Source of the DNA: CBFGTJ01 sp965651815 | GTDB lineage: Bacteria > Actinomycetota > Acidimicrobiia > Acidimicrobiales > Microtrichaceae | DNA length: 21,067 bases | Direction: 5' to 3' | Assembly: GCA_965651815.1 (NCBI GenBank) | Contig: CBFGTJ010000036.1 | Coordinates: 1-21,067 of the forward strand | Shown here: positions 1 to 7,028 of the stretch, piece after piece | Layout: the number at the start of each line of letters is the position of its first letter | Position numbering within the stretch: the first letter of the stretch is position 1 | Translations under genes and position numbers: made by a program | The notes under the pieces: generated by a model | Told to the model about the DNA's origin: nothing | The model's input: only the letters and a program-made list of their open reading frames with translations | The model's database searches: none

Positions 1-484
1 CGAGCTCGAGGGGGATGTCGTCCTCGATCTTCACGCACGACATCTCGTTGACGACGGTGTGGCGGCTGAAGGTGCCGAGGCACACCATCGTCCACAGGTC
101 CTGGCCGCGGGCGTGGTGGCGGCTCGTCCCGTCGAGCTGGGCGCCGACCAGCAGCGCGGCGCCGTTGTCGCACAGGTTGGAGTGCCCGTCCGCGCACGAG
201 GGGCACTGCCCGCAGGCGGGCACGAAGCTGAACACCACGTGGTCGCCGGGAGCCACCTTGGTCACGCCCTCGCCGACCTCGAGCACGATCCCGGCCCCCT
301 CGTGGCCGCCGATCAGCGGTGTGACGGCAGGCAGGTCGCCCGTGACCGCGTGGTCGTCGGAGTGGCACATGCCCGACGCGACCATCTCGACGAGCACCTC
401 ACCGGCCTTGGGCGGGTCGAGCTCGATCGTCTCGACGCTCCACGGCTTGCCCGGCTCCCACAGGATCGCTGCTTCGGTCTGCAC
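1..484 (-). CDS. NDMA-dependent (mycofactocin-type) zinc alcohol dehydrogenase, 5' part only
   Basis: The first ~161 residues of a zinc-containing medium-chain alcohol dehydrogenase are present; the rest lies beyond base 1. The protein begins with a QTEAAILWEPGKPWSVE-like segment. It has the catalytic-zinc region GMCHSDDH, then GGHEGAG, and a four-cysteine structural zinc loop (CGQCPSC...C). The HARGQDLWTMVCLGTF stretch is characteristic of the NDMA-dependent (Rxyl_3153-type) group. Members of that group hold nicotinoprotein cofactor tightly and are tied to the mycofactocin redox system in actinobacteria. The Rossmann NAD-binding half is outside the window, so completeness cannot be judged. 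I chose the GTG start at 484 because an AGGGGG Shine-Dalgarno lies just upstream and homology starts at the first residues. The gene lies 132 bases downstream of pyrE on the same strand, with an inverted repeat between them, so it is probably a separate transcription unit. The assignment to this ADH group is confident; the substrate is unknown. Confidence 0.9.
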   Translation of the reverse strand, partial: MQTEAAILWEPGKPWSVETIELDPPKAGEVLVEMVASGMCHSDDHAVTGDLPAVTPLIGGHEGAGIVLEVGEGVTKVAPGDHVVFSFVPACGQCPSCADGHSNLCDNGAALLVGAQLDGTSRHHARGQDLWTMVCLGTFSRHTVVNEMSCVKIEDDIPLEL

Positions 485-538
485 GGATACCCCCTGTCGG
501 TGCCGCCCCTCGACACCGCCGGGGAGGATATCGACGGT

Positions 539-584
539 TTCGTTCGGCCGATGACTACTGGAACGGCGTCATCTGCAGAACGAA
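539..584 (-). terminator. Imperfect 17-base inverted repeat between pyrE and the ADH gene (terminator or operator)
   Basis: The arms at 539-555 (TTCGTTCGGCCGATGAC) and 568-584 are inverted copies matching at 15 of 17 positions, with a 12-base loop. The repeat starts 33 bases after the pyrE stop on the minus strand, a suitable place for a hairpin terminator. It also lies 55 bases upstream of the ADH start, where an operator would fit. There is no T-run after it on the minus strand, so a canonical intrinsic terminator is not shown. Confidence 0.5.
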
Positions 585-616
585 GCGGTCGGGGAGGGCG
601 GGCAGGGCGGTGGGGC

Positions 617-1216
617 TCAGTTGCCGCCGCCCGCTCCGACCGGCGCGATGCCGAGGTCGCGGTAGGTGAACACCGGCAGGTACGGCACGCCCTGCTCCGC
701 GAAGTACGCCGCGGCGATGTCGCTGCGGTCGACGAGCGTGACGGCGGCGACGACGTCGGCGCCGGTGGCCACGACCCGCTCGTGCGCGGTGCGGATCGAC
801 CCGCCGGTGGTCACCACGTCGTCGACGAGCAGCACCCGGCGGCCGGGGCCGAGCTTGGCGCCCTCGACGAGCTGGTCGGTGCCACGGCCCTTGGGCTGCT
901 TGCGGACGACGAACCACTCGTGGTGGTCCGCGAGGACGGCGGCGATGCCGTGCGAGAAGTGGTCGGCGCCCAGGGTGAGCCCGCCGACCGCGTCGAACTC
1001 GATGCCGGCGAGCGCGACCGAGGCCGCGATGACCGAGCACGCGAGCCGGAGGTCGGCGCCACGCGACAGCGCGGCCTTCGCGTCGATGAAGTCGCGGCTC
1101 ATCTCGCCGGAGGCGAGCTGGCGTGGCTCGTCGAACTGGATGAGGCCGCGCTCGCGGACCACGGCCAGCAGGCGTTCGCGGTCCTCGGTGAGCGTGCGAT
1201 CCGCGGTGTCGGTCAT
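617..1216 (-). CDS. pyrE: Orotate phosphoribosyltransferase
   Basis: This 199-residue protein has the type I phosphoribosyltransferase fold. It converts orotate and PRPP to orotidine 5'-phosphate in pyrimidine synthesis, in the cytoplasm. The PRPP-binding motif VLLVDDVVTTGGSI lies in the second half (about residues 130-145). The N-terminal part has SGEMSRDFIDAKAAL, matching the substrate-side region of PyrE, and GGLTLGADHFSHGIA matches the following PyrE core. A basic flexible-loop segment (RKQPKGRGTDQ) is also present. The length is normal for PyrE. The ATG at 1216 overlaps the stop codon of the MBL-fold gene upstream (ATGA, 1213-1216), so translation is probably coupled. It is the last gene of a run with the NYN-like, lipoprotein and MBL genes. 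No other pyrimidine genes are near, so regulation with the pathway is not evident here. Confidence 0.93.
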   Translation of the reverse strand: MTDTADRTLTEDRERLLAVVRERGLIQFDEPRQLASGEMSRDFIDAKAALSRGADLRLACSVIAASVALAGIEFDAVGGLTLGADHFSHGIAAVLADHHEWFVVRKQPKGRGTDQLVEGAKLGPGRRVLLVDDVVTTGGSIRTAHERVVATGADVVAAVTLVDRSDIAAAYFAEQGVPYLPVFTYRDLGIAPVGAGGGN

Positions 1217-2172
1217 GGGACCGAGCGTAGACCTGCCGGTGGGCACCGCCGGTAGGCGCGGAGCGGTTCGAGGGCCCGGATCTCGACGTCGGGGTCCGCA
1301 CGGTGGAGGTCCTCCACGAAGGACGCGGCGCGGACGTTGAACGACAGCCCCATGGGCGCGTCGAGCGGCCGGAAGAAGTCGTCGAGGTGGTGCGGCACCA
1401 CGGTGGTGGGCCGGAACGTCCGCAGCGTGCGTTCGACGAAGCGGGGGGTGGCGTAGCGGCCCGCGATGCAGCTGAGCAGCAGGTCGACCGGGCCGAGCGT
1501 GTAGTGCTCCTCGTCCAGCTCGGCGCTGCCCTGGTGCAGGATCGTCGTCCCGGCGACCTCGATGTGGATCGCCCACACCTGCCCGCACCGGTAGGCCGAG
1601 GAGCCGAGGTCGTCGAGCGAGTCGCAGGTCAGCTCCCCGTCGGAGGGCACGGCGAGGCCGAGCACCAGCTTGGAGTGGCGGCTGGGCGCGAAGCGGACGG
1701 TGAACGGGCCGATCTCGTAGGTGGCGGACGGGTCGACCTCGACCGCGCGTGCGCCGAGCCCGTGGAGGGCGAGTAGCGCCTGCACCGACCTGGAGCCGTA
1801 GACCGTCGCGCCGCGGGCGGCGAGGTGGGGGACGTCGACGGCGTGGTCGAAGTGGCAGTGCCCGACGAGCACGGCGTCGGCCTCGGGCAGCAGGCGGTCC
1901 ACCAGCGCGGTGTCGGACAGGAAGGCCCGGGCGCCGAGGGTTTGGGGGAGGCTCCGGCGCGACACGAACGGGTCGACCAGCAGGGTCGTGCCGTCCATGT
2001 GCAGCCGGAACCCGGCGGTGCCGAGCCACGTCAGCTCCAACCCCTCGGGGAGGTCGAGGCCCCGTCGTGCGGGGTCCAGGTCCGCGAGGACCGAGCGGTC
2101 GATGGTGGCGGTCCGCCCGTCGGCGTTCCGCTCGACCAACCGCGCCAGCGCCCCGAGGCCGCGTCGACTCAC
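1213..2172 (-). CDS. MBL-fold (UlaG-like) metal-dependent hydrolase
   Basis: This 319-residue cytoplasmic protein has a metallo-beta-lactamase fold. The core strand LTWLGTAGFRLHMDG leads to LLVDPFVSR, as in the UlaG/YtnP-like branch. The metal motif is H105-C-H107-F-D109-H110, matching HxHxDH. Later come FAPSRHSK, ILHQGSAEL and VPHHLDDFF, the last two standing where MBL enzymes carry further ligands. The usual HxGD aspartate seems replaced by serine in LHQGSAE, so the metal site or activity may differ. The GTG start at 2172 overlaps the lipoprotein stop codon (GTGA), and the gene's own stop overlaps the pyrE start. About 45 residues precede the fold, without a signal peptide. The lipoprotein is therefore upstream and pyrE downstream in one coupled unit. 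The family includes lactonases and phosphodiesterases; the substrate cannot be told from sequence. Confidence 0.88.
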   Translation of the reverse strand: MSRRGLGALARLVERNADGRTATIDRSVLADLDPARRGLDLPEGLELTWLGTAGFRLHMDGTTLLVDPFVSRRSLPQTLGARAFLSDTALVDRLLPEADAVLVGHCHFDHAVDVPHLAARGATVYGSRSVQALLALHGLGARAVEVDPSATYEIGPFTVRFAPSRHSKLVLGLAVPSDGELTCDSLDDLGSSAYRCGQVWAIHIEVAGTTILHQGSAELDEEHYTLGPVDLLLSCIAGRYATPRFVERTLRTFRPTTVVPHHLDDFFRPLDAPMGLSFNVRAASFVEDLHRADPDVEIRALEPLRAYRRCPPAGLRSVP

Positions 2173-3408
2173 CGGTGGTCGAAGCTGATGGCGGCGAGTG
2201 CCGCGGGGTCCTCGACGAAGCTCACGTGCGCGCTGACGGCGAGTTGTTCGCCGGAGAGGTCGAGATCGAGCGCGCCCACCATCGACGCGGTCGGGTGGGT
2301 AGACCGACAGCTCCTCACGGAACGTGGGCGTCGCGGCCAGGTCGTGGACCTCGAGGCGCAGGTCGGCGATCGTGCCGTCCCCGCCGGGACGGGTGACCGG
2401 CTGCCAGTGCCCGCTGACCACGAGGCGGTTGCCGTCGAGGGCGACGAGCGAGCCCATGGACAGCCCGTTGAGGGCCGAGCTGGCGCGTGCGCCGATGGTG
2501 TGCGTCACGGTCCAGGTGCCGCCGACGAGCTCGTAGATCTCGACCCGGCCGGGCTGGGGCACGGCGAACTCCCACCCGCCGGCGGTGCCGACGGCGATCC
2601 GGGGGGAGCCGCTGCGGTCCAGCGAGATCGTCCGGGCGAAGTGCCCGTCCGCGAACGGGTTGCCGCCCTGCAGGACGTCGAGCAACGCCCAGCCGGATCC
2701 GCCGTGCTGGTAGATCGCCAGCCGGTCCCAGCTCGTCGACGCGGCGAGCAGGTCGCCGACGATCGAGACCCTGGCCCCGAAGCGCGACCGCGCCTCCTCG
2801 GACCACGTCGGTGCCGGGTCCAGCACGGTGGGGCTGCCGACGGTCACGCCGGGTCCGGTCCGGTCGATCGGCAGCACCGCGACCCGTCCGTCGGTGACGG
2901 GAGGCGTGAGGCGGCCCTGCTCGCCGAGGACGAGGTGCTCGTCGGTGAGGTCCATCGAGAAGGTGGAGCCACCTGGGATCGGGCGGAGGACGGTGCCCGC
3001 CGGCGCCCAGGTCCCGTCCTCGAGCTCGAAGAGCGCGACGGGCAGGTCGTCGCCGACGGGGGTGCGGGCGCGCACCGCGACGAGGTGGTCGGACATCGCG
3101 ATCGCGAGCGCGCCGTGCTCGAGGTCGAACGAGAACGACGGTTCGGCCTCGGGCGCGCCCCCGGATCCGGTGCGGTGGTACAGGTGGAGGGTGCCGGACA
3201 GGTAGTCCTCGGACAGCTCCACCACGGCCCACCAGTCGTCGGTCGTGGCGGTGAACCCGTAGCCCGGCCCGGCCGATGCGTCGTCGCGCTGGAGGACGGT
3301 CGCCTCCCACTTGGGCACGACCGGGTTCGGTGTCGGCGGCGGACCGCACGCAGCGCCGATCATCGCTGCAGCAGCGAGAAGGATGCCCACCACCGTCGTG
3401 CGTCGCAT
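2169..3408 (-). CDS. Secreted lipoprotein with FG-GAP/beta-propeller-like repeats, apparently frameshifted near the 3' end
   Basis: The N-terminus has RR, a hydrophobic stretch and a lipobox-like site ending at Cys21 (MIGAAC), followed by a Pro-rich linker, so the product is probably a surface lipoprotein. About five repeats follow, each of the form 'phi-x-phi-D-G-x-x-L-A-V' plus a 'G-x-V-x-I-Y' strand; examples are RFGARVSIVGDLLAAST and GRVEIYELVGGTW. This pattern suggests a beta-propeller. The first frame runs to about 2300 and then turns into arginine-rich nonsense (PLRRTTRRQRARELRR) until it merges with the MBL gene. Moving one base at the CCCACCC tract (2293-2300) restores a perfect last repeat (ALDLDLSGEQLAVSAHVSF) ending in TGA at 2169, which overlaps the GTG start of the MBL gene. 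Corrected length is 412 residues. I start at the ATG at 3408, behind a G-rich SD. A NYN-like gene ends 29 bases upstream. Function is unknown. Confidence 0.8.
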
Positions 3409-3437
3409 GACCTGACCCCCCGAGCGTCGACGGGCCC

Positions 3438-3914
3438 TCAAGGTACCCGAGCCCGCTTTCGGCGTCTCCTGATCACGGGTCGGGCGCGGTCCGCGTCGGT
3501 GACCTGCGCGCCGTCGAGGTCGAAGGTGAAGCGGTTCCCGTCGCGTCCCAGCCGGGCGATCGCGCAGCCCGGGACGACGCGGTCGGTGACGACGACCGGG
3601 TCGAGGCCCAGGGCGCGGGCCTTCTGGGCGGCCGCGGCGATGAAGCCGACGTGGCCTTCCTTGGCGCCGGCGGGAGCGAGCACGATCCGCTGGTGGTTGA
3701 TCTCCTCGTCGAGCAGCTGCTGGTCGGGCGGCGACAGGGCCCACTTGAGGGCGGGGTCACCGACGATCGCGACCTTCGCCTCGGGGGACTGCCGGCGGAG
3801 GTCGGCCACCGCCGCGGTCAGCTGCGCGAACGACGGGGTGGCGCGCCGCCACCCGGCGACCGTGTCGGCGTCCACCAGCACCACCCTGGGACGGGCGCTC
3901 GCTCCTCCGGCCAT
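3438..3914 (-). CDS. Small protein with a probable NYN/PIN-like RNase fold
   Basis: The product is 158 residues. It opens with RVVLVDADTVAGW, then has AKVAIVGDPALKWAL near residue 50, IVLAPAGAKEGHVGFIAAAAQKARALGLDPVVVTDR in the middle, and a very basic tail (VIRRRRKRARVP). Alternating hydrophobic strands that end in acidic residues (VDAD, VGDP, VTD) with helices between them resemble the Rossmann-like NYN/PIN nuclease fold, whose metal site uses such aspartates. The basic tail would suit RNA binding. I regard this as a fold-level guess, because no motif is diagnostic. The gene ends 29 bases before the lipoprotein start and may head the lipoprotein-MBL-pyrE unit. The ATG has no SD, but a TAGCGT box lies six bases upstream, which fits a leaderless transcript. 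Coding confidence is good; function confidence is low. Confidence 0.75.
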   Translation of the reverse strand: MAGGASARPRVVLVDADTVAGWRRATPSFAQLTAAVADLRRQSPEAKVAIVGDPALKWALSPPDQQLLDEEINHQRIVLAPAGAKEGHVGFIAAAAQKARALGLDPVVVTDRVVPGCAIARLGRDGNRFTFDLDGAQVTDADRARPVIRRRRKRARVP

Positions 3915-3920
3915 CGCACG

Positions 3921-3926
3921 ACGCTA
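3921..3926 (-). promoter_or_regulatory. Candidate -10 box (TAGCGT) of a leaderless NYN-like gene
   Basis: TAGCGT fits the actinobacterial TANNNT -10 pattern and ends six bases before the ATG. No Shine-Dalgarno precedes that ATG. No clear -35 box is seen at 16-19 bases spacing. This is a weak call based on position. Confidence 0.35.
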
Positions 3927-4041
3927 CCCGCCGCGGTCGCGCGGTCCGTCACCCGCTCACGAAGGACAGGCGCCGACCGGGTTCCTGCGCCGCGCCCCGA
4001 CCCTCACGCGAGGAGTCTGCATCAGCCCCGGTGCCGACGGA

Positions 4042-5217
4042 CTACTGCGGCATCTCCGGCTGGTGCGGCGCTGGCTGCACCGACGTGGACGGGAAGTCCT
4101 GCAGCGTGCCCACCGGCGTCGAGTCCCAATCGGTGAACGTGAGCGGCGACGTCGTGTACGCGATGAGGAGGCGGCACAGGGCGACGATGCCGTCCATGTG
4201 GGTGCGCTCGTGCCCGTGCGTGGCGTCGACCCCGACCCCGACGAGTCCGGCCCGGGTCGCCGCGCCCGCCTCGAGCGCGGACGCGGCGTCGGAGCGGTAG
4301 TGGTCGAAGACGTCCCGCCGGTACGGGATGTCGTACTTCGCGCACAGCGCGCACAGCCGTCGGGCGAGGTGGTAGTCGAAGGGCCCGTGCGAGTCCTGCA
4401 TCACGATGGTGACCGCGTCCTCCACGGAGGTCTGCCCGGGGGCCACGACCGCCGTGTCGAGCGAGAGCAGCTCGGCGACGTCGCGGTCGAGCCCGTGCGA
4501 GGCGCCGTGCCCGACCTCCTCGGTCACCGTGATCAGCACGTGCACCGGCAGCGCGACCTCGAGCTCCTGCTCGCGCAGCACCGCCAGCATCTCGAGCAGC
4601 GCCGCGAGCGCGGCCTTGTCGTCGAGGTGGCGCGACACGACGAAGCCGCTCGGCGTGATCACCGGTTGGGCGTGGAACGCGACGTGGTCGCCGACCTCGA
4701 TGCCCAGCGCCCGCACGTCCTCGGCCGAGGCGACGCGCTCGTCGATGCGCACCTCGACCTGCTCCCAGCCGACCCCCTGGGTGTCGACCTCGTCGCCCCA
4801 GCGGTGCCCGCTCGCCTTCAACGGCAGGACCGTCCCCGTGTAGGTGGTGTCGGGCTCGTCGGTGAAGATCGTGACCCGTGCGCCCTCGGCGAACCGGGCG
4901 CTGTGGGTGCCGATCTGGGCGACGCGCAGACGGCCGTTCGGCTTGACCTCCCTCACGATCATCCCGATCGTGTCCGCGTGCGCCACGAGCGCGCGGGCCG
5001 GCCCCTCGGTCGGCATGCCGGCCGGCTTCACCAGGATCGCGCCGCGGCGGGTGACCTCGGGCTTGAGCCCGATCTCGACCAGGCGGTCGCCGATCACCTG
5101 GATCACCTCGTCGGTCCGCCCGGCGGGGCTCGGGATCCCGAGCAGCTCGAGCAGCGTGGTACGGAGCCGCTGCAGGTCGATGCCCTCGGGTGTGCGGCCC
5201 TCGCCGGTCCAGCTCAT
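4042..5217 (-). CDS. M42-family peptidase-like hydrolase of the NAGGN osmolyte cluster
   Basis: This 391-residue protein belongs to the M42 (glutamyl aminopeptidase/cellulase-M) metallopeptidase family. The metal-binding residues are in place: ALVAHADT (His, Asp), SRHLDDKAAL (bridging Asp), ITVTEEVGHGAS (Glu-Glu: catalytic and ligand), a later Asp in VMQDSHGPFD, and the final His in THGHERTHMDG. It is the third member of the conserved trio (amidotransferase, GNAT/ATP-grasp synthetase, M42 hydrolase) linked to N-acetylglutaminylglutamine amide. Its exact job there is unproven; processing or turnover of the dipeptide osmolyte is a reasonable guess. The ATG at 5217 overlaps the stop of the synthetase gene (ATGA at 5214-5217), so it is translated in series with it. 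It ends with a Pro/Gln-rich tail and TAG. No signal peptide is seen, so it should be cytoplasmic. Confidence 0.92.
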   Translation of the reverse strand: MSWTGEGRTPEGIDLQRLRTTLLELLGIPSPAGRTDEVIQVIGDRLVEIGLKPEVTRRGAILVKPAGMPTEGPARALVAHADTIGMIVREVKPNGRLRVAQIGTHSARFAEGARVTIFTDEPDTTYTGTVLPLKASGHRWGDEVDTQGVGWEQVEVRIDERVASAEDVRALGIEVGDHVAFHAQPVITPSGFVVSRHLDDKAALAALLEMLAVLREQELEVALPVHVLITVTEEVGHGASHGLDRDVAELLSLDTAVVAPGQTSVEDAVTIVMQDSHGPFDYHLARRLCALCAKYDIPYRRDVFDHYRSDAASALEAGAATRAGLVGVGVDATHGHERTHMDGIVALCRLLIAYTTSPLTFTDWDSTPVGTLQDFPSTSVQPAPHQPEMPQ

Positions 5218-7028
5218 CGGTCGCGCCGCAGCGTCGGGAACAGCAGGTCGACGAACGCCTCCGCGGTGGGTTGCGGTTCGTGGTTCGCGAGGCCGGGCCG
5301 CTCGTTCGCCTCGATCATCACGTAGTCGGGCCCCGCGACGTCGGGCACGATCAGGTCCAACCCGGTGACGGGGATGTCGATCGCCCTGCTCGCCACGACC
5401 GCCGCGTCGGCGAGGGCGGGGTGCAGCTCCGCGGTCACGTCGTGGATCGTGCCACCGGTGTGGAGGTTCGCGGTGCTGCGCACCTCGACCCGCTGCCCGT
5501 TGTCGGGCACGTCGTCCAGCGACAGGCCCTGCCGCTCGAGCACCTCCTCGGTGGCGGCGTCGATCGGGATGCGCGACTCGCCGCCGGTCGCGGCGGCCCG
5601 CCGGCGGGACTGGGCGTCGATGAGGTCGGCGACCGTGTGCTGCCCGTCCCCGACCACCGCAGCGGGACGGCGGATCGCGGCGGCCACGACCCGGTGGTCG
5701 ATCACGACGATCCTCAGGTCGTCCCCCGGGCACATCTCCTCGATGAGCACGTTCGGGCACAACGCCCGGGCCCGCTCCACCGCGGCGTCGAGCGCCTCGG
5801 GCGTGTCGACCCCGACCGTGATGCCGGCCCCCTGCTCGCCCTTCGCGGGCTTCACCACGACGCGCCCGAGCTCGGTGAGCGCCCGGTGATCGGCGTCGGT
5901 CCCCGTCGCCTCGATCGCACGGGGCACCCGCAGCCCCGCCCGTTCGAGCACCCGGCGGGTCATCCGCTTGTCGTCGCATCGGCTCATCGCGACCGCGGAG
6001 GTGAGCTCGGACAGCGATTCGCGGGTGACGATGCTCCGCGCGCCGGAGGTGAGGCGCAGCTCGCCCCACTCGGCGTCGAGGACCTCGACCTCGATCCCGC
6101 GCCGCAGCGCCTCGTCCGCGATGATCCGCGCGTACGGGTTGAGGTCGTCGAGGCCCGGCACCGCGTCGGGCACGAACAGCGGCTCGTTGATGGGGTTCTT
6201 GCGCTTGATGCAGTACACCGGCACCCGCCGGAACCCGAGCTTCTCGTAGAGCCGGATGGCGGGCTGGTTGTCGTGCATCACCGACAGGTCCAGCCACCGC
6301 CGCCCGAGTGCCTGGTAGCGCTCGACCAGCGTGCGCACGAGCGCCTCACCGACACCCGGCCGCGACGACTGCGGGTCGACGGCGAGGCACCACAGGCTGG
6401 TGCCTCCCTCGGGGTCGGCGAACGCCTCGACGTGGTCCACGCCGGTCACCGTGCCGATGATGTTGCCGGTCCCCGTGTCCTCGGCGACCAGGTAGGTGAA
6501 CACCTGGGTGCGCTGGTTGCCCCAGATGTGGCCGCTCGGCGCGGTCACCATGCCGTTGCGCTGGTAGAGCGTGTTGACCGCCTGGGCGTCGCTCGGCTCG
6601 AGCAGCGAGCGGACCCGCACCCCCCGCACCGGGTTGCGGCGCGGCCGGTACCGGTGGAGGTGCAGCCGGTAGGTGTGCGACGGGTCGATGAACAGCTCGT
6701 TGGGTGCGTGGCCCACCACGACGTGCGGGTCCTGCGCGTACAGGCAGATGTCGCGGCTGCCGGGCTTCTCGGCGCGCATCGCGGTCGCGACGGCGGCCGC
6801 GTCGGGGAACGTCTGGCCGAACACCAGGCGCCCCCAGCCGCAGTCCACGGTCGCGGACTCGTCACGGCGCTCGACGACCTGCGGCGGCAGCTCGCCCCAC
6901 GCGGTGCGCGCCCGACCCTCGATCGCCTGCTCCACCTGCTGGTCCAGCGCGTCCACCTGGTGGCCGAGCGGGTCCTCCGCAGGGGCGTGGTTGCCGGCCG
7001 CCGGGCCGGTGCTGTGTCGCGTGGTCAT
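5214..7028 (-). CDS. ngg: N-acetylglutaminylglutamine synthetase (GNAT + ATP-grasp fusion)
   Basis: This 604-residue fusion has an N-terminal region of ~130 residues typical of this family. A GNAT acetyltransferase domain follows (about 135-272) with acetyl-CoA loop QSSRPGVGEA at 220-229 and the end motif NQPAIRLYEKLGF. An ATP-grasp ligase domain comes next (about 345-600), with VVKPAKGEQGAGI at 391-403 (ATP lysine and Gly-rich loop) and the metal-binding MIEANERPGL near 571-580. The architecture matches Ngg of Sinorhizobium meliloti, which acetylates glutamine and joins it to a second glutamine, giving the precursor of the osmolyte NAGGN. The ATG at 7028 overlaps the stop of the amidotransferase gene, and the stop overlaps the M42 gene start, so all three are coupled. 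Length and domain order look normal. It has no membrane segments. Orthology is by domain architecture and context, not by a database search. Confidence 0.93.
   Translation of the reverse strand: MTTRHSTGPAAGNHAPAEDPLGHQVDALDQQVEQAIEGRARTAWGELPPQVVERRDESATVDCGWGRLVFGQTFPDAAAVATAMRAEKPGSRDICLYAQDPHVVVGHAPNELFIDPSHTYRLHLHRYRPRRNPVRGVRVRSLLEPSDAQAVNTLYQRNGMVTAPSGHIWGNQRTQVFTYLVAEDTGTGNIIGTVTGVDHVEAFADPEGGTSLWCLAVDPQSSRPGVGEALVRTLVERYQALGRRWLDLSVMHDNQPAIRLYEKLGFRRVPVYCIKRKNPINEPLFVPDAVPGLDDLNPYARIIADEALRRGIEVEVLDAEWGELRLTSGARSIVTRESLSELTSAVAMSRCDDKRMTRRVLERAGLRVPRAIEATGTDADHRALTELGRVVVKPAKGEQGAGITVGVDTPEALDAAVERARALCPNVLIEEMCPGDDLRIVVIDHRVVAAAIRRPAAVVGDGQHTVADLIDAQSRRRAAATGGESRIPIDAATEEVLERQGLSLDDVPDNGQRVEVRSTANLHTGGTIHDVTAELHPALADAAVVASRAIDIPVTGLDLIVPDVAGPDYVMIEANERPGLANHEPQPTAEAFVDLLFPTLRRDR

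Noticed and set aside
486..491. GGGTAT just before the ADH start as a stress-sigma -10 box
   Set aside because: No GTTT-like -35 at the right distance, and the start site would fall inside the coding sequence. The G-run is better explained as a Shine-Dalgarno.
1825..5325. A 1166-codon open frame on the plus strand
   Set aside because: It runs antisense to the lipoprotein, NYN-like and M42 genes, which carry real motifs. Its protein is low-complexity Arg/Val/Asp/Gly text, typical of a frame opposite high-GC genes.
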